The notes under the pieces are model-generated. The model did not search any database and had not been told where the DNA came from. It worked only from the letters and a program-made list of their open reading frames with translations. Below are positions 29,107 through 38,547 of a stretch of DNA of 53,241 nt, piece by piece. Numbering within the stretch: the stretch's first letter is position 1; every line of letters starts with the position of its first letter. Origin of the DNA: Spirochaetales bacterium (GTDB lineage: Bacteria; Spirochaetota; Spirochaetia; JAFGDJ01). The translations under genes were made by a program, and so were the position numbers. The stretch covers positions 1-53,241 of the forward strand of contig JAFGDJ010000166.1 in NCBI GenBank assembly GCA_016932135.1. The letters run 5' to 3'.

Positions 29107-30984
29107 TTATACCCCCATCCTGTTAATAATGGTATCCAAAAGGGTGTTAAAGGTCGTGATAAACCGGGCCGCCGCGGCATACCCGTGCTGGTATTTAATG
29201 AGCTGGGCGAATTCTTCATCCACGTTGACCCCGGAAATCGAGTCCCTCATGGATTTCAGTTCCTGCATAATGGCGTTCTGGGTCTCGTAGGCCCGCTGGG
29301 CGGTCTCGCCTTTCAACCCCGCGTTGGCCACGGTTTCGGAAAAATAATTGTCGAAACTGGTAATGCCCCCGGCCATAACGTCGTTGTTTCTCAAGGCCGC
29401 CACGGCCAGGGCGGCCGAGCCGTCACCCTCTTCCGCCGGTCTGCCGTTAATGCCGAAACCTGCCGCCACGGAAAGAGGATCGGCCTTCACGGCGGGGTTT
29501 ATCTCGATCCACCCGGCGGGGTGGCTCAAGGGAGCCACGGCGTATTCCAGCCCCCCGCCCCTTAAAGACACCGCCGCGTCGGCGGTATCCCAGCGGTAAG
29601 CGCCTTCGGGTCCCGGATTGATCAGGATACCGGCGTAGCCGGTGAGAAACTGCCCCGAATCTTCAAGATACCGCAGCACGAAATCCGGGTTTCCTTCCTG
29701 AGCCGCCGGGGTTGCCCGGAGGGACAATGTTCCTTCCCGGGACAGCCGGGCGGAGACTTCGGCGCCGGAAACATTGATTCGGTGAACCAGGTCGGCTACC
29801 GTATCGGTGGGGAAATACTCCACCTCCAGGGTTCCGCCGGGAGCCGCCAGAGTGATAACCCCGGCCAGGCCGATCTGCTCTTCCGGATGCAGGGTGTTGG
29901 TTCCGTTTACCCGGAACAACCAGGTGGAATCGAACTCACCGTCGCCGTTTCGGTCGTAATTACCGGTAATATTTTCCACAAAGGGGTATTCGGTAAAAAA
30001 CTCCAAACCCGTTTTACCGTTGGCGCCGTAGGCCGAGGTGTGAATTTCATTGACCAGGTCCATGAAATTCACCACCATCATATCGAGGTTTTGAATTTCA
30101 TTTTTCAAGTCGATATCCCGGAGTTCCACTAACGCGGCGAGCTTTCCGCCGGCAAAATAGGCGGTTTCACCGGAATCCTGCCAGGTAACCCGGGAATAGC
30201 CCTCATTCAGCGGCGAAGGTTCTGCTCCCAGGGGATGAACGTTCCGCCCCTGCAGCAAATGCAGTCCCCCGGTATGAATGGTAAACTCGTCGGGGTCCCG
30301 GCCGTCCACGGTTATGTTGATGATTCCCGAGAGTTCCTGCACCAGCAGGTCCCGCCGGTCCAAAAGGTCGTTGGGGTTGTCTCCCATAGCCTCGATCTTG
30401 ACGATCTGTTCATTCACCTCCGCGACTTCCTTCAAAAGGGCGTTTACCCGGGTCACGGTAACCTGAATTTCTTCTTCCAGCATGTCCCGGATCTCTTTCA
30501 AGGAGGCGAATTCATGGTGGAACCCCTCCACCAGGGCCTCTCCCCGTTCCAGCACCGCCAAACGGGAAGCCGTTTCTTCCGGATGCAGGGATAATTCCTG
30601 CCAGGAATCCCAGAAGCGGTCCATCAGGGTTCTGGTGGAGAGCTCCGTGGGTTCGTTATAGACCTGTTCAACCATCAGAAGATACCGGTCCATGGCTTCC
30701 CAGTAGCCCGTTCCGTTGGCCTGGGCGACGATCCGTTTTTCCAGGATCTGGTCCCTCACCCGCTCTATCCGCTGAACCACGACTCCCTGGCCGACCTGGC
30801 CGGGGGTTTCCTCCCGGCTTAATCCGGGCATATAGAGGGGGCTCATGGGAGTAAGCTGCACCCGCTGACGGCTGTATCCCGGATTGGAAGCGTTGCTGAT
30901 ATTATGCCCCACGGTGGAAAGACCCTGGGTGTGAGCCACCAGGCTCCTCTTGCCGATTTCAATTCCCGCGAAGGTGGATTGCAC
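29107..30984 (-). CDS. flgK: Flagellar hook-filament junction protein FlgK
   Basis: 625 residues from GTG 30984. The track start 49 codons earlier is wrong: the flgN stop and AGGAG lie directly before this GTG. N-terminal FlgK motif STFAGIEIGKRSLVAHTQGLSTVGHNISNASNPGYSRQRVQL; C-terminal GVNVDEEFAQLIKYQHGYAAAARFITTFNTLLDTIINRMGV. It forms the first ring at the hook end and contacts FlgL and FlaB. The core is enlarged by beta-rich inserts (about residues 330-530), longer than in enterics. A region DRNGDGEFDSTW (about residues 346-357) looks like an EF-hand-style calcium loop. Confidence 0.94.
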   Translation of the reverse strand: MQSTFAGIEIGKRSLVAHTQGLSTVGHNISNASNPGYSRQRVQLTPMSPLYMPGLSREETPGQVGQGVVVQRIERVRDQILEKRIVAQANGTGYWEAMDRYLLMVEQVYNEPTELSTRTLMDRFWDSWQELSLHPEETASRLAVLERGEALVEGFHHEFASLKEIRDMLEEEIQVTVTRVNALLKEVAEVNEQIVKIEAMGDNPNDLLDRRDLLVQELSGIINITVDGRDPDEFTIHTGGLHLLQGRNVHPLGAEPSPLNEGYSRVTWQDSGETAYFAGGKLAALVELRDIDLKNEIQNLDMMVVNFMDLVNEIHTSAYGANGKTGLEFFTEYPFVENITGNYDRNGDGEFDSTWLFRVNGTNTLHPEEQIGLAGVITLAAPGGTLEVEYFPTDTVADLVHRINVSGAEVSARLSREGTLSLRATPAAQEGNPDFVLRYLEDSGQFLTGYAGILINPGPEGAYRWDTADAAVSLRGGGLEYAVAPLSHPAGWIEINPAVKADPLSVAAGFGINGRPAEEGDGSAALAVAALRNNDVMAGGITSFDNYFSETVANAGLKGETAQRAYETQNAIMQELKSMRDSISGVNVDEEFAQLIKYQHGYAAAARFITTFNTLLDTIINRMGV

Positions 30985-30994
30985 GGTGTTGCTC

Positions 30995-31495
30995 CTAAAG
31001 ACTGGTATTGAGAACCATAGGTTCCGCCTGGATGTCCATGGCTCCCCCATGCTTTGAATAAATTTTCCCCTTCTGATAGGGGAAAATCTCCTCCAGAATC
31101 TGTCGTACCGTTCCCGAAACCGTGCGGACATAGGAATCTATACACAGGGTGATACTCTGAATTCGTAAGGCTGCCATTTTCAGCTTCCGATAGAGTTCAA
31201 CACTGATATCCCTTTCCCGGTCGGGGAGATGAAACACCACATGATAGAAACTGGCGTCTTCACTCTCACCATAGCCGGTTTTCAGGGCTGTAAAGGCCTC
31301 ATCCCGCAAACGCTCAACCGCTTCAATCTTCTCAGCCAGGGGAGAAAGCTGTTGAATGGTGAGATTTAATTCACTCCAATTGTTCTGCCTGACGCAGGAA
31401 CGCACCATTTCCTCTCTACTCCCGAATTCCTCCAGAAGCAGAATTTCCTCCGCCATGAGATCAAGTAATTTTGTAACTGCCGCTCTTTGTTCCAT
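30995..31495 (-). CDS. flgN: FlgN-family flagellar export chaperone
   Basis: 166 residues, all helical (VTKLLDLMAEEILLLEEFGSREEMVRSCVRQNNWSELNLTIQQLSPLAEKIEAVERLRDEAF). The pattern of a long E-rich helix, followed by a helix with L..L...I...E..R...F, fits FlgN, which guards FlgK and FlgL before export. Its stop codon TAG forms part of the flgK ribosome-binding site (TAGGAG), so flgK translation is coupled. It is first in the operon, behind a sigma-28-like promoter. Sequence similarity to classical FlgN is low; position is the stronger evidence. Confidence 0.75.
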   Translation of the reverse strand: MEQRAAVTKLLDLMAEEILLLEEFGSREEMVRSCVRQNNWSELNLTIQQLSPLAEKIEAVERLRDEAFTALKTGYGESEDASFYHVVFHLPDRERDISVELYRKLKMAALRIQSITLCIDSYVRTVSGTVRQILEEIFPYQKGKIYSKHGGAMDIQAEPMVLNTSL

Positions 31496-31517
31496 GTGCC
31501 GGTACTCCTTACTTCTA

Positions 31518-31544
31518 TCTTCGGTATCTGAAAATGGAGGTTTA
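31518..31544 (-). promoter_or_regulatory. Sigma-28-like promoter of the flgN-flgK-flgL-fliW-csrA operon
   Basis: Minus strand TAAA-N15-ACCGAAGA, against the consensus TAAA-N15-GCCGATAA. Start of the flgN gene is 23 bases downstream of the -10, with AAGGAG between. The -35 and the spacing are exact; the -10 matches at five of eight positions. Confidence 0.5.
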
Positions 31545-31657
31545 GAGATTTACCTTCCGGAATATAAAAAACATACCCCTTGGAAGTATTCCAAAGAAAA
31601 GATTTTCGTGATATGGTCAGATATATGCAAACATTACAATATACAGGAGTACGTAAT

Positions 31658-32593
31658 ATGAATACCGACAGAGAAATCGTCATCATAGGCGGCGGAGTCG
31701 CCGGTCTTTCCGCCGCTCAATACGCCGCCCGGGCAAGCCTGAACACCCTGGTGATCGAAGAAATGGCTGCCGGCGGGCAGAGTCTGCTCATAAACGACCT
31801 GGAGAATTACCCCGGTTTTGACGCTCCGGTAAGCGGAATCGAGCTTTCCCAGAAGATGGAAAAACAGGCCAGGGCTTTCGGCGCGGAATTTCTTTCCACC
31901 ACCGTTACAGCCCTGAAAAAGGAAGGTGATATCTTCCATGTGGAAACCAAAAAGGGAACCATTACCTCCCTGGCGGTGATTTTAGCCACCGGAGCGAAGC
32001 ATCGCCACCTGGATATTCCGGGAGAAGAGGAATTTTCCGGCCGGGGGGTTTCCTACTGCGCCACCTGCGACGGTCCGTTCTTTCGAAACAAGAAGATCCT
32101 GGTGGTGGGAGGTGGAGACGCGGCCTGCGACGAAGCTATGTTTCTGTCCAAGCTGACGGATAAGCTGGTCATGGTACATCGCCGGGACCGTTTCCGCGCT
32201 CAGAAATCCCTGGCGGACCGGGTTCTGAAAAACAAACGGATCGATGTTCGATTCAACACTACCGCGAAAGAGATAAAGGGAACCAACCAGGTCGAAAAAG
32301 TTGTTCTGACCCGCACCGATACGGGGGAAGAATACGAAGAAGCCTTCGACGCCGTTTTTGTCTTTGTCGGTTCCATTCCTCAGACCGCCTTGGTGCCCGA
32401 CTTGCCGAAGGATGAGGCCGGATATGTGATTACCGACCAGGGCATGGCCACCGAGATGCCGGGCCTTTATATCGCCGGAGACCTGCGGGCAACTCCCTTC
32501 CGGCAGATTGTCGTTGCCGCCGCCGACGGAGCCATTGCTTCCCATATGGCCGCCGGTTATATCGATGATCTGAAAGGGCAGGCTTACGAGTAG
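31658..32593 (+). CDS. trxB: Thioredoxin reductase (NADPH)
   Basis: 311 residues from the ATG at 31658 (CAGGAG upstream); the track start is 26 codons too early. FAD-binding IIGGGVAGLSAAQYAARA, redox-active CATC in VSYCATCDGPFF at about residues 133-136, NADPH-binding VVGGGDAACDEAMFLS with HRRDRFRAQ, and the closing GLYIAGDLRATPFRQIVVAAADGAIAS. It passes electrons from NADPH to thioredoxin in the cytoplasm. It diverges from the flgN operon. The downstream NagZ-like gene begins within its last codons. Confidence 0.95.
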   Translation: MNTDREIVIIGGGVAGLSAAQYAARASLNTLVIEEMAAGGQSLLINDLENYPGFDAPVSGIELSQKMEKQARAFGAEFLSTTVTALKKEGDIFHVETKKGTITSLAVILATGAKHRHLDIPGEEEFSGRGVSYCATCDGPFFRNKKILVVGGGDAACDEAMFLSKLTDKLVMVHRRDRFRAQKSLADRVLKNKRIDVRFNTTAKEIKGTNQVEKVVLTRTDTGEEYEEAFDAVFVFVGSIPQTALVPDLPKDEAGYVITDQGMATEMPGLYIAGDLRATPFRQIVVAAADGAIASHMAAGYIDDLKGQAYE

Positions 32594-34280
32594 TCTCCGC
32601 TTTCGTCCCTTTTTCCTTTTTTTCCTTCTTCTCGCCCTGAGGCTGACAGGAATTTCCGCCACCCCTCTCGATTTCTGGACGGACCTTCCCCCGGAGGAAG
32701 CGGCGGAGGCTCTGGTAAACGCCATGTCCGATGAAGAACTTCTGGGGCAGACCCTCTTGCTTGGGTATCTCGGTTATTCCCCGGACAGGAATTTTCTTTC
32801 CTGGATCAGGGATCGTTATATCGGCGGGGTGAAGATTTTCGGTTGGAATGTCCGGGACACCACAACCCTGGCCGCCGGGATAGGCCGGATGCAGGAAGAA
32901 GCGGCAAAAACACCCTTAAAGATCCCCCTGATTGTGGCTACCGACCAGGAAGGGGGATGGGTGCGCCATGTCCGAGACACGACTTCCGACACCCCGGGCA
33001 ATATGGCCCTGGGGGCCTCACGGCTTCCCCAGGATTCCTACCTTACCGGCTATTATATCGGCCTGGAATTAAAGGCCCTGGGAATCAACATGAATTTCGC
33101 CCCCACGGTGGACGTGTATGCCAATCCCCAGGCCCATGTCATCGGCCCCAGGGCGTTTTCTTCAGATCCCGTGCAGGCCGCCGTTCTCGGCACGGCCTAT
33201 TATCTAGGCTTAAAAGACGCGGGAATCATCGCCACGGCAAAACACTTTCCCGGCCACGGCAATGCCGACGAAGATTCCCACGGCACTCTTCCTCTGATTC
33301 ATGACAGCCTGGAGGTCCTCTGGAACCGGGACCTGGTACCCTACCGGATGATGATTCCCGAAGGAATTCCCGCTATTATGACCGGTCACCTGGGGTTTCC
33401 CGGGATAATAGACGAGAGGACCCCTTCATCCTTGAGTTATTTCTTTCAGACCGAACTCTTGAAGAACCGCCTGGGATTTCAAGGCATTGTCATGACCGAT
33501 GATTTGCATATGGTGGGGGCTCACCAGCGGACCGAGGATGTGGCAGAGGTCTGCGCGGAGGCCATGATGGCGGGAAACGACTTTATCCTCATTTCCCGGT
33601 TCCCCGAGACCCATGAACGGGTCTGGAATACCATGATGAAACAACTGAAGAACGATCCGGCCTTCCGATCCCGGCTGAAAGACGCGGCGTACCGGGTACT
33701 GAAAATTAAACTGGAATACTTAAAGCGTAGCGACGGGGTTCCCCTGTACCCGGACACGGAGCATCTGGCCAACCTGGTACCTACCCCGGAGGGAAAAGAT
33801 TTTTTCTTTGAACAATCCTTCCGCAGCGTCACGGTAATCCGGGACTCCGCCCTTCCTCTTTCGATCTCTCCGGATGAACGGATTCTTTTGGCCGGCCAGT
33901 TTCAAGAATTCTTTTCCGTCGGAAAAACCTATTTCCCCCAGGCGGATACCTTTGATTTTTCCTATTCCCCCTTTTACTACCCCGTGCCGGCGGAAAAACG
34001 CAGCCTTACAGCCATGGCCGGGAACTACGATACCATTATTTTCTGCCTGGCCAATCCTAACAGCCTGGAGCACCTGAAGGCTCTTGAAAGCTTCGATGCC
34101 CGGATTATCGTCCTTTCAACCCTTACCCCGATCTATCTGCAGGAGGTTCCCTGGGTACCGGGAGCCGTGGCCGTGTACGGCACCGGTATCGATTCTTTCA
34201 CCGCCGGTTTTGCCGCCCTGTCGGGAATGTTCCATCCGGAAGGAACCCTGCCCGTTGAGTTTACCGGTCCTCTCCCATGA
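32586..34280 (+). CDS. Glycoside hydrolase family 3 beta-N-acetylhexosaminidase (NagZ-like), exported, start uncertain
   Basis: The GH3 core is plain: GGVKIFGWNV, ATDQEGGWVRHVRD, INMNFAPTVDV, AKHFPGHGNADEDSHGTLP (His-Asp region of bacterial NagZ) and the nucleophile loop IVMTDDLHMVGA. It removes N-acetylglucosamine from muropeptides. The track starts at ATG 32724, but the open frame extends upstream through SSLRFRPFFLFFLLLALRLTGISATPLDFW, an evident signal peptide. No ATG, GTG or TTG lies in that extension; it is closed by TGA at 32571. The best start is ACG 32586 after AAAGGGCAGG, overlapping the trxB 3' end. About 220 residues after the catalytic domain form a second GH3 domain. Cytosolic synthesis from 32724 is the alternative. 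Confidence 0.82.
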   Translation, partial: TSSLRFRPFFLFFLLLALRLTGISATPLDFWTDLPPEEAAEALVNAMSDEELLGQTLLLGYLGYSPDRNFLSWIRDRYIGGVKIFGWNVRDTTTLAAGIGRMQEEAAKTPLKIPLIVATDQEGGWVRHVRDTTSDTPGNMALGASRLPQDSYLTGYYIGLELKALGINMNFAPTVDVYANPQAHVIGPRAFSSDPVQAAVLGTAYYLGLKDAGIIATAKHFPGHGNADEDSHGTLPLIHDSLEVLWNRDLVPYRMMIPEGIPAIMTGHLGFPGIIDERTPSSLSYFFQTELLKNRLGFQGIVMTDDLHMVGAHQRTEDVAEVCAEAMMAGNDFILISRFPETHERVWNTMMKQLKNDPAFRSRLKDAAYRVLKIKLEYLKRSDGVPLYPDTEHLANLVPTPEGKDFFFEQSFRSVTVIRDSALPLSISPDERILLAGQFQEFFSVGKTYFPQADTFDFSYSPFYYPVPAEKRSLTAMAGNYDTIIFCLANPNSLEHLKALESFDARIIVLSTLTPIYLQEVPWVPGAVAVYGTGIDSFTAGFAALSGMFHPEGTLPVEFTGPLP

Positions 34281-35137
34281 CCGGCGGTACCTGGTATTAC
34301 GCTAAAAAGCAACACCTCATCGCTTTAGGCCGGTGGATTGAGCCGAGAGAGCCCTGGGGAATCCCCCTGTCCGGGGCTCTGGCGGGAAGAAAGACGAAAG
34401 TCCGATCTTCCTTTCTGATCTATGAAACCTCCGACGGCATTTCCGCCGTTCTTTCGGTAACCGACGGAGGGGTTTTAAATCCGGTTTTTCATGAATCCTA
34501 TGAGCCGGATCACCTCGACCCGCCGCCGGCAAAACTCCTCCCCCCGAAGCCCTTTTCCATCATGGGAAAAGAACCCTGGGCACGGCAGGTCCTCGATTGG
34601 TACGGCCGAACAGACTGCAGAACCGTGGAGTATTATCTCATGGTGCGAAAAAGCCTTTATGCCCTATCGGAACGGAAACTACCCGGGATAACCGTAAAAA
34701 AGATGGGACTCAAGGATCTGGACGGGCTTCTCATGCTTCAAGAGGGCTACGAACTGGAGGAAGTGCTTCTTGAGCCGGAAGCCTTCAACCCCCGGATCAG
34801 CCGAATCAATCTGGAAAGGCTTTTATCCGAGGAACTGGTCTACGCCGCCTTGGACTCCTCCGGGAAAGCCCTGGCCAAGGCCAACACTAATACCCGGGCC
34901 TTGAACTGTTACCAGATCGGCGGGGTCTACACCCTGCCGGGCCTGCGGGGCCAGGGGCTGGGAAAGGCGGTGATGGATTCCCTGGTCCGGGATATCGAAA
35001 GCCGGGAAAAAACTCCCTGCCTCTTTGTCAAACAGGAAAACCTGCCGGCCATCTCCCTCTACCTGGCCGGGGGTTTCAAAACCTACGGTACCTACCTTAT
35101 AGCGTACCCGGGGAAACCCGCCCTGTCTCACGGCTGA
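34277..35137 (+). CDS. GNAT-family N-acetyltransferase
   Basis: 286 residues; start ATG overlaps the NagZ-like stop (ATGA). The C-terminal half is a GNAT domain with the acetyl-CoA loop LPGLRGQGLGKAVMDSLV (about residues 220-237) preceded by YQIGGVYT and followed by FVKQENLPAISLYLAGGFKTYGTYLIAY. The N-terminal 130 residues (SFLIYETSDGISAVLSVTDGGVLNPVF) are a separate domain seen in some spirochaete acetyltransferases. Substrate unknown. The last 41 bases overlap the convergent mrfB-like gene. Confidence 0.82.
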   Translation: MTGGTWYYAKKQHLIALGRWIEPREPWGIPLSGALAGRKTKVRSSFLIYETSDGISAVLSVTDGGVLNPVFHESYEPDHLDPPPAKLLPPKPFSIMGKEPWARQVLDWYGRTDCRTVEYYLMVRKSLYALSERKLPGITVKKMGLKDLDGLLMLQEGYELEEVLLEPEAFNPRISRINLERLLSEELVYAALDSSGKALAKANTNTRALNCYQIGGVYTLPGLRGQGLGKAVMDSLVRDIESREKTPCLFVKQENLPAISLYLAGGFKTYGTYLIAYPGKPALSHG

Positions 35138-36263
35138 TCTTTCTCTCTAACCGCCTTATCCGATGAAGAATCCAGGGGTTCTCATTCGCGTCGACCCCGG
35201 AGAATAGAAGAGCCTCATTCAGTACCTTCAGGGCTTCCTCCGGGTTCTTTTTCCGATGCTCCAGGTGCTTCGCCCGCTCTTCCGCCGATGCCAGATCGGC
35301 GGAGGATTCCATAATGATTCTCCAGGTATGATCCGCCTCGTCGTACCGCCCCGCCCTTTTCAGGTGGAAGGCCAGAACAGACCCCGCCTTCCGGTCCCCC
35401 GCCTCCAGGGCATTGCGCAAGAAGCCTTCAGCCTCCGGGTGTCCGTTCAAAAGAAGCAAACGACCTAAACCCGCGCGGTCCACCTTATCCGCGGAACAAG
35501 GGTGATCCAGGAGCAAGGTGAGGTGCCGAAGAAGCGAAACCAGGGACAGGATGTCCTGTTCATTGTGCCGGAAAACCCTGTTCAATTCTGTCCGGTCGCC
35601 GGTTTTCAAGAAAGAAAAATACACCTCCGGTACCAGGAATCCAGGCACATCATTATCCCGGGGAATTCCAAGAATCTGTGATTCCAGGTCTCCCAGGGAA
35701 CAGGTCCCCAGAAGAGGGCGAAACAGCCTGCGGGAGAGAAACAGCAGGTCAAGATGTTCTCTCGGCGGTGCCCAGGGTAGCCCCTGCATCAGGCAGCGGG
35801 TTCGCCACAAGGGAAGGTCGAAGCTTTTACCGTTATAGGATACCAGGAGGGATTCTTCGGGCAAGAGGCCTTGGAGAATCTGCAGGAACTCTCTTTCCCC
35901 GGGGAAATCGGCGAGAAAAACCTGGTATACCACCGCTTTTTCCCCCTCAAAAAGCCCTACCCCGGCCAAAAACGCCACGGTACCGGCTCCGCCGGAAAGT
36001 CCCGTGGTTTCCAGGTCGAAGAACCGCAGAGCCTCCGGCCGCAGCTCCGGCAGTATGGCGTCAGGGTCCCTCGAATCCGGTATTCCCGCCGGTTCCGACA
36101 GTTTCCTTTGCCACACGGCGTTGCCTGCCTGCTCCCATCCTTCCAGTGTTAGGGGCGTCGACGGTTTTCGAGGCGGAGGGTTTTCCATCATGAGAGCGGG
36201 ATTTCGCAGACTTCTCAGTATGGCCAGGCGGGACTTCAGGGAATCCGAGTCGCCCATCTTCAT
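35097..36263 (-). CDS. mrfB: RNase H-like exonuclease, MrfB/YprB family
   Basis: 388 residues. The exonuclease acidic motifs appear in order: FFDLETTGLSGG (DEDD first pair, about residue 81), SYNGKSFDLPLW, HLDLLFLSR and HNEQDILSL. The fold is RNase_H_2 as in B. subtilis YprB (MrfB), which with the helicase YprA (MrfA) repairs mitomycin C damage independently of UvrABC. The C-terminal 120 residues are helical and TPR-like (GHPEAEGFLRNALEAGDRKAGSVLAFHLKRAGRYDEADHTW), as in YprB. Start overlaps the helicase stop (ATGA), so the pair is tightly coupled. Convergent overlap with the GNAT gene of 41 bases. Confidence 0.85.
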   Translation of the reverse strand: MKMGDSDSLKSRLAILRSLRNPALMMENPPPRKPSTPLTLEGWEQAGNAVWQRKLSEPAGIPDSRDPDAILPELRPEALRFFDLETTGLSGGAGTVAFLAGVGLFEGEKAVVYQVFLADFPGEREFLQILQGLLPEESLLVSYNGKSFDLPLWRTRCLMQGLPWAPPREHLDLLFLSRRLFRPLLGTCSLGDLESQILGIPRDNDVPGFLVPEVYFSFLKTGDRTELNRVFRHNEQDILSLVSLLRHLTLLLDHPCSADKVDRAGLGRLLLLNGHPEAEGFLRNALEAGDRKAGSVLAFHLKRAGRYDEADHTWRIIMESSADLASAEERAKHLEHRKKNPEEALKVLNEALLFSGVDANENPWILHRIRRLERKISRETGRVSPGTL

Positions 36264-38545
36264 TTCCAGTGGTCGAAGAACCGGATAACCGCTTCCTTGA
36301 TATTTCCCACCGCCGCTTTTTCATCTTCCGGTCCGATGCAGGAAGGGCAGCCCCCCTCGCAGGGGCAGGAGGTCACCAGAGCCGCAGCGGCGTCACGGAT
36401 AACCTCAAGGCGCCGGGCGAAACCTTCGGATAATCCGGACCCCCCGGGAGCCCGGTCGTAGATATAGATGGTGGGATATCCCGTATGCGGGTCCTTCAGG
36501 CGTTCCGCCGTACCGAGATCCCGGCTGTCGCAGAGGAGAAACACCGGAGCCACCTGGATCAGCAGATTTCCCAGCCGACCGATGAGCTGTTCACGGATAT
36601 ACTCCGGGGCCTCGTAAAAGGCTTTGTGTATCGGTGTCTCCTCCTGGAAGATAAGGGCAAGACTGCGGGTATGAACCTCTTCCGGAGGAAGAAAGACATC
36701 GCCGTACCCCAGGTTCTCATGAGTCCGGAATTTCAGTTTTTTGTATTTGGTCACCTGGGTCCGGACCAGCACGTCCCCCAGGAGCACCCCGGCACCGGCG
36801 GTAAGCTCCCGATGGTCTTCGTGGAGGACCTTGATATCCGTTTTCACGATGGTATCGGTATAGAAGTTCACATCTTTGCCGGTTACCCGGCAGGTGTGGT
36901 GCTCCAGATCCAGCTCCGTGACCAGAAACTGGTCCTGCCGGTGCAGGTAGACAGCCCCTTCATGGAGCAGTTCCTTGGCCGAGGGCACATCCATTTCGCC
37001 GATGACCTCCTGCCTGCCCCCGGTGATATCGATGATCACCACGTTCTCCGGGGAACTGGATCGCAGGGAGATCTGCTCGGCCGGGTAGGAGCGATCGGCC
37101 CAGTACCAGGTGCCGCCGGATAACCGCACCACTCCTTCCTCCTCCAGGATCCGGAGCATCTCTCCGGCGGCGGGGCCGAAGGTTTCACTGTCCTTAAAGG
37201 GTATTTCGAAAACGGCGCATTTTATATGATCCGAGAGGATATAGGGGTTATCCGGGTCCACCCAGGCCGACTCCGGAGACTCTCCCAGCAGGTATTCCGG
37301 GTGTTTGACCAGGTACTGATCCGTGGGGGCCGACGAGGCGATCATAAAAGCGGCCGATTCATCGCTCCGCCGGCCGGCTCTTCCGGCCTGCTGCCACAGG
37401 GAGGCAATGGAACCGGGAAACCCCGCCAGGACAGCGGCATCCAGGCCCCCGATATCGATTCCCAGTTCCAGGGCGTTGGTGGAAACCACCCCCTGGATGG
37501 AACCGTTCCGCAGCCCCTGCTCGATCATCCTGCGCTCCCTGGGCAGATAGCCGCCCCGGTAGGTTTCCACCCGGATATGCCGATTGTCGGAATACCGGTT
37601 GGCCAGATCGCGGTTAATATAGGAACCGATAAGCTCCGTTCTGACCCTTGAGCGGGCGAAGACAATGGTTTTTACCCCGTTTAAGAGAAATTCCTTGGCA
37701 ATGCGGACCGATTCGGTTACCACTCCCCGGCGGATCCCCTGAACCGGATCAACCAGGGGGGGGTTGTACAGCACCAGGTGCTTGATCCCCGAAGGGGCGC
37801 CGTTGTTGTTCACCAGGGTTACCGGCTCACCGATCAGGGTTTCCGCCAGGTGGTCCGGATTTCCAATGGTGGCACTGCAGCAGATGAATACCGGGTGGGC
37901 GCCGTAAAACGCCAGAATACGTTTGAGCCTCCGGATGAGGTTGGCCATATGGCTGCCGAACACTCCCCGGTAGATATGAATTTCATCGATAACGACGAAC
38001 TGCAAGGAAGCGAGAAACTTGATCCACTTGGGATGGTTCGGGAGAATCCCCGCGTGGAGCATGTCGGGGTTGGAAATGACGATCCGTCCGGAATCCCGGG
38101 CGGCCACCCGGATGGAAGAGGGGGTATCACCGTCATAGGTGAAGACCTTCAACCCCAGGTCCGCCCCCAGGACTGTTTCATTGAGTTCCGCCTGCTGATC
38201 CTGAGAAAGAGCCTTGGTGGGAAAGAGATACAGGGCCCTGGCGTCCTGGGAAGACAAAAGGCGGCTCATCACCGGCAGGTTGTAACAAAGGGTCTTTCCT
38301 GAAGCCGTGGGGGTAACCACCACCACGTTCTTCCCCTCTTTCACTGTTCTGAAGGTCTCATACTGATGGGAATAGAGTTTGTGAATCCCCCGGCTCTGAA
38401 GAGCCCGGGTTATCTTTTCTCCCAATTCGGCGGGGAAGTCTACCTCCACCGCCTTTTTTTGAGGGATCGTTTTATGAAGGGTTACACATTCCGAAAGCTC
38501 TCTTCGGGAAAGAAGAGAACTAAGGAGATCCTGCAGAGAAGGCAC
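36260..38545 (-). CDS. mrfA: DEXH-box helicase with DUF1998 zinc-binding end, MrfA/YprA family
   Basis: 761 residues from GTG 38545, two bases after the mutT stop with GAGG upstream; the track start runs 29 codons into mutT. Motifs: SHQYETF, VVTPTASGKTLCY (Walker A), VVIDEIHIYRG (DEIH), CCSATIGNP, STNALELGIDIGGLD and QQAGRAGRR. The C-terminal domain ends with four cysteines, CPCEGGCPSC, the DUF1998 zinc site. MrfA opens DNA around mitomycin adducts for MrfB. A G8/C8 run codes for NPPLV at 37756-37763. Length fits the B. subtilis protein (about 750). Confidence 0.9.
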   Translation of the reverse strand: MPSLQDLLSSLLSRRELSECVTLHKTIPQKKAVEVDFPAELGEKITRALQSRGIHKLYSHQYETFRTVKEGKNVVVVTPTASGKTLCYNLPVMSRLLSSQDARALYLFPTKALSQDQQAELNETVLGADLGLKVFTYDGDTPSSIRVAARDSGRIVISNPDMLHAGILPNHPKWIKFLASLQFVVIDEIHIYRGVFGSHMANLIRRLKRILAFYGAHPVFICCSATIGNPDHLAETLIGEPVTLVNNNGAPSGIKHLVLYNPPLVDPVQGIRRGVVTESVRIAKEFLLNGVKTIVFARSRVRTELIGSYINRDLANRYSDNRHIRVETYRGGYLPRERRMIEQGLRNGSIQGVVSTNALELGIDIGGLDAAVLAGFPGSIASLWQQAGRAGRRSDESAAFMIASSAPTDQYLVKHPEYLLGESPESAWVDPDNPYILSDHIKCAVFEIPFKDSETFGPAAGEMLRILEEEGVVRLSGGTWYWADRSYPAEQISLRSSSPENVVIIDITGGRQEVIGEMDVPSAKELLHEGAVYLHRQDQFLVTELDLEHHTCRVTGKDVNFYTDTIVKTDIKVLHEDHRELTAGAGVLLGDVLVRTQVTKYKKLKFRTHENLGYGDVFLPPEEVHTRSLALIFQEETPIHKAFYEAPEYIREQLIGRLGNLLIQVAPVFLLCDSRDLGTAERLKDPHTGYPTIYIYDRAPGGSGLSEGFARRLEVIRDAAAALVTSCPCEGGCPSCIGPEDEKAAVGNIKEAVIRFFDHWK

Positions 38546-38547
38546 GG

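Noticed and set aside
28507-29565. 352-codon open frame on the plus strand
   Set aside because: It lies antisense to flgL and flgK, has low-complexity Gly/His/Val-rich content typical of shadow frames in GC-rich DNA, and has no ribosome-binding site.
37756-37763. G8 tract in mrfA as a phase-variation switch
   Set aside because: Phase variation of a repair helicase has little support, and similar 7-8 base tracts occur elsewhere in this GC-rich window; kept only as a comparison for the maf tract.
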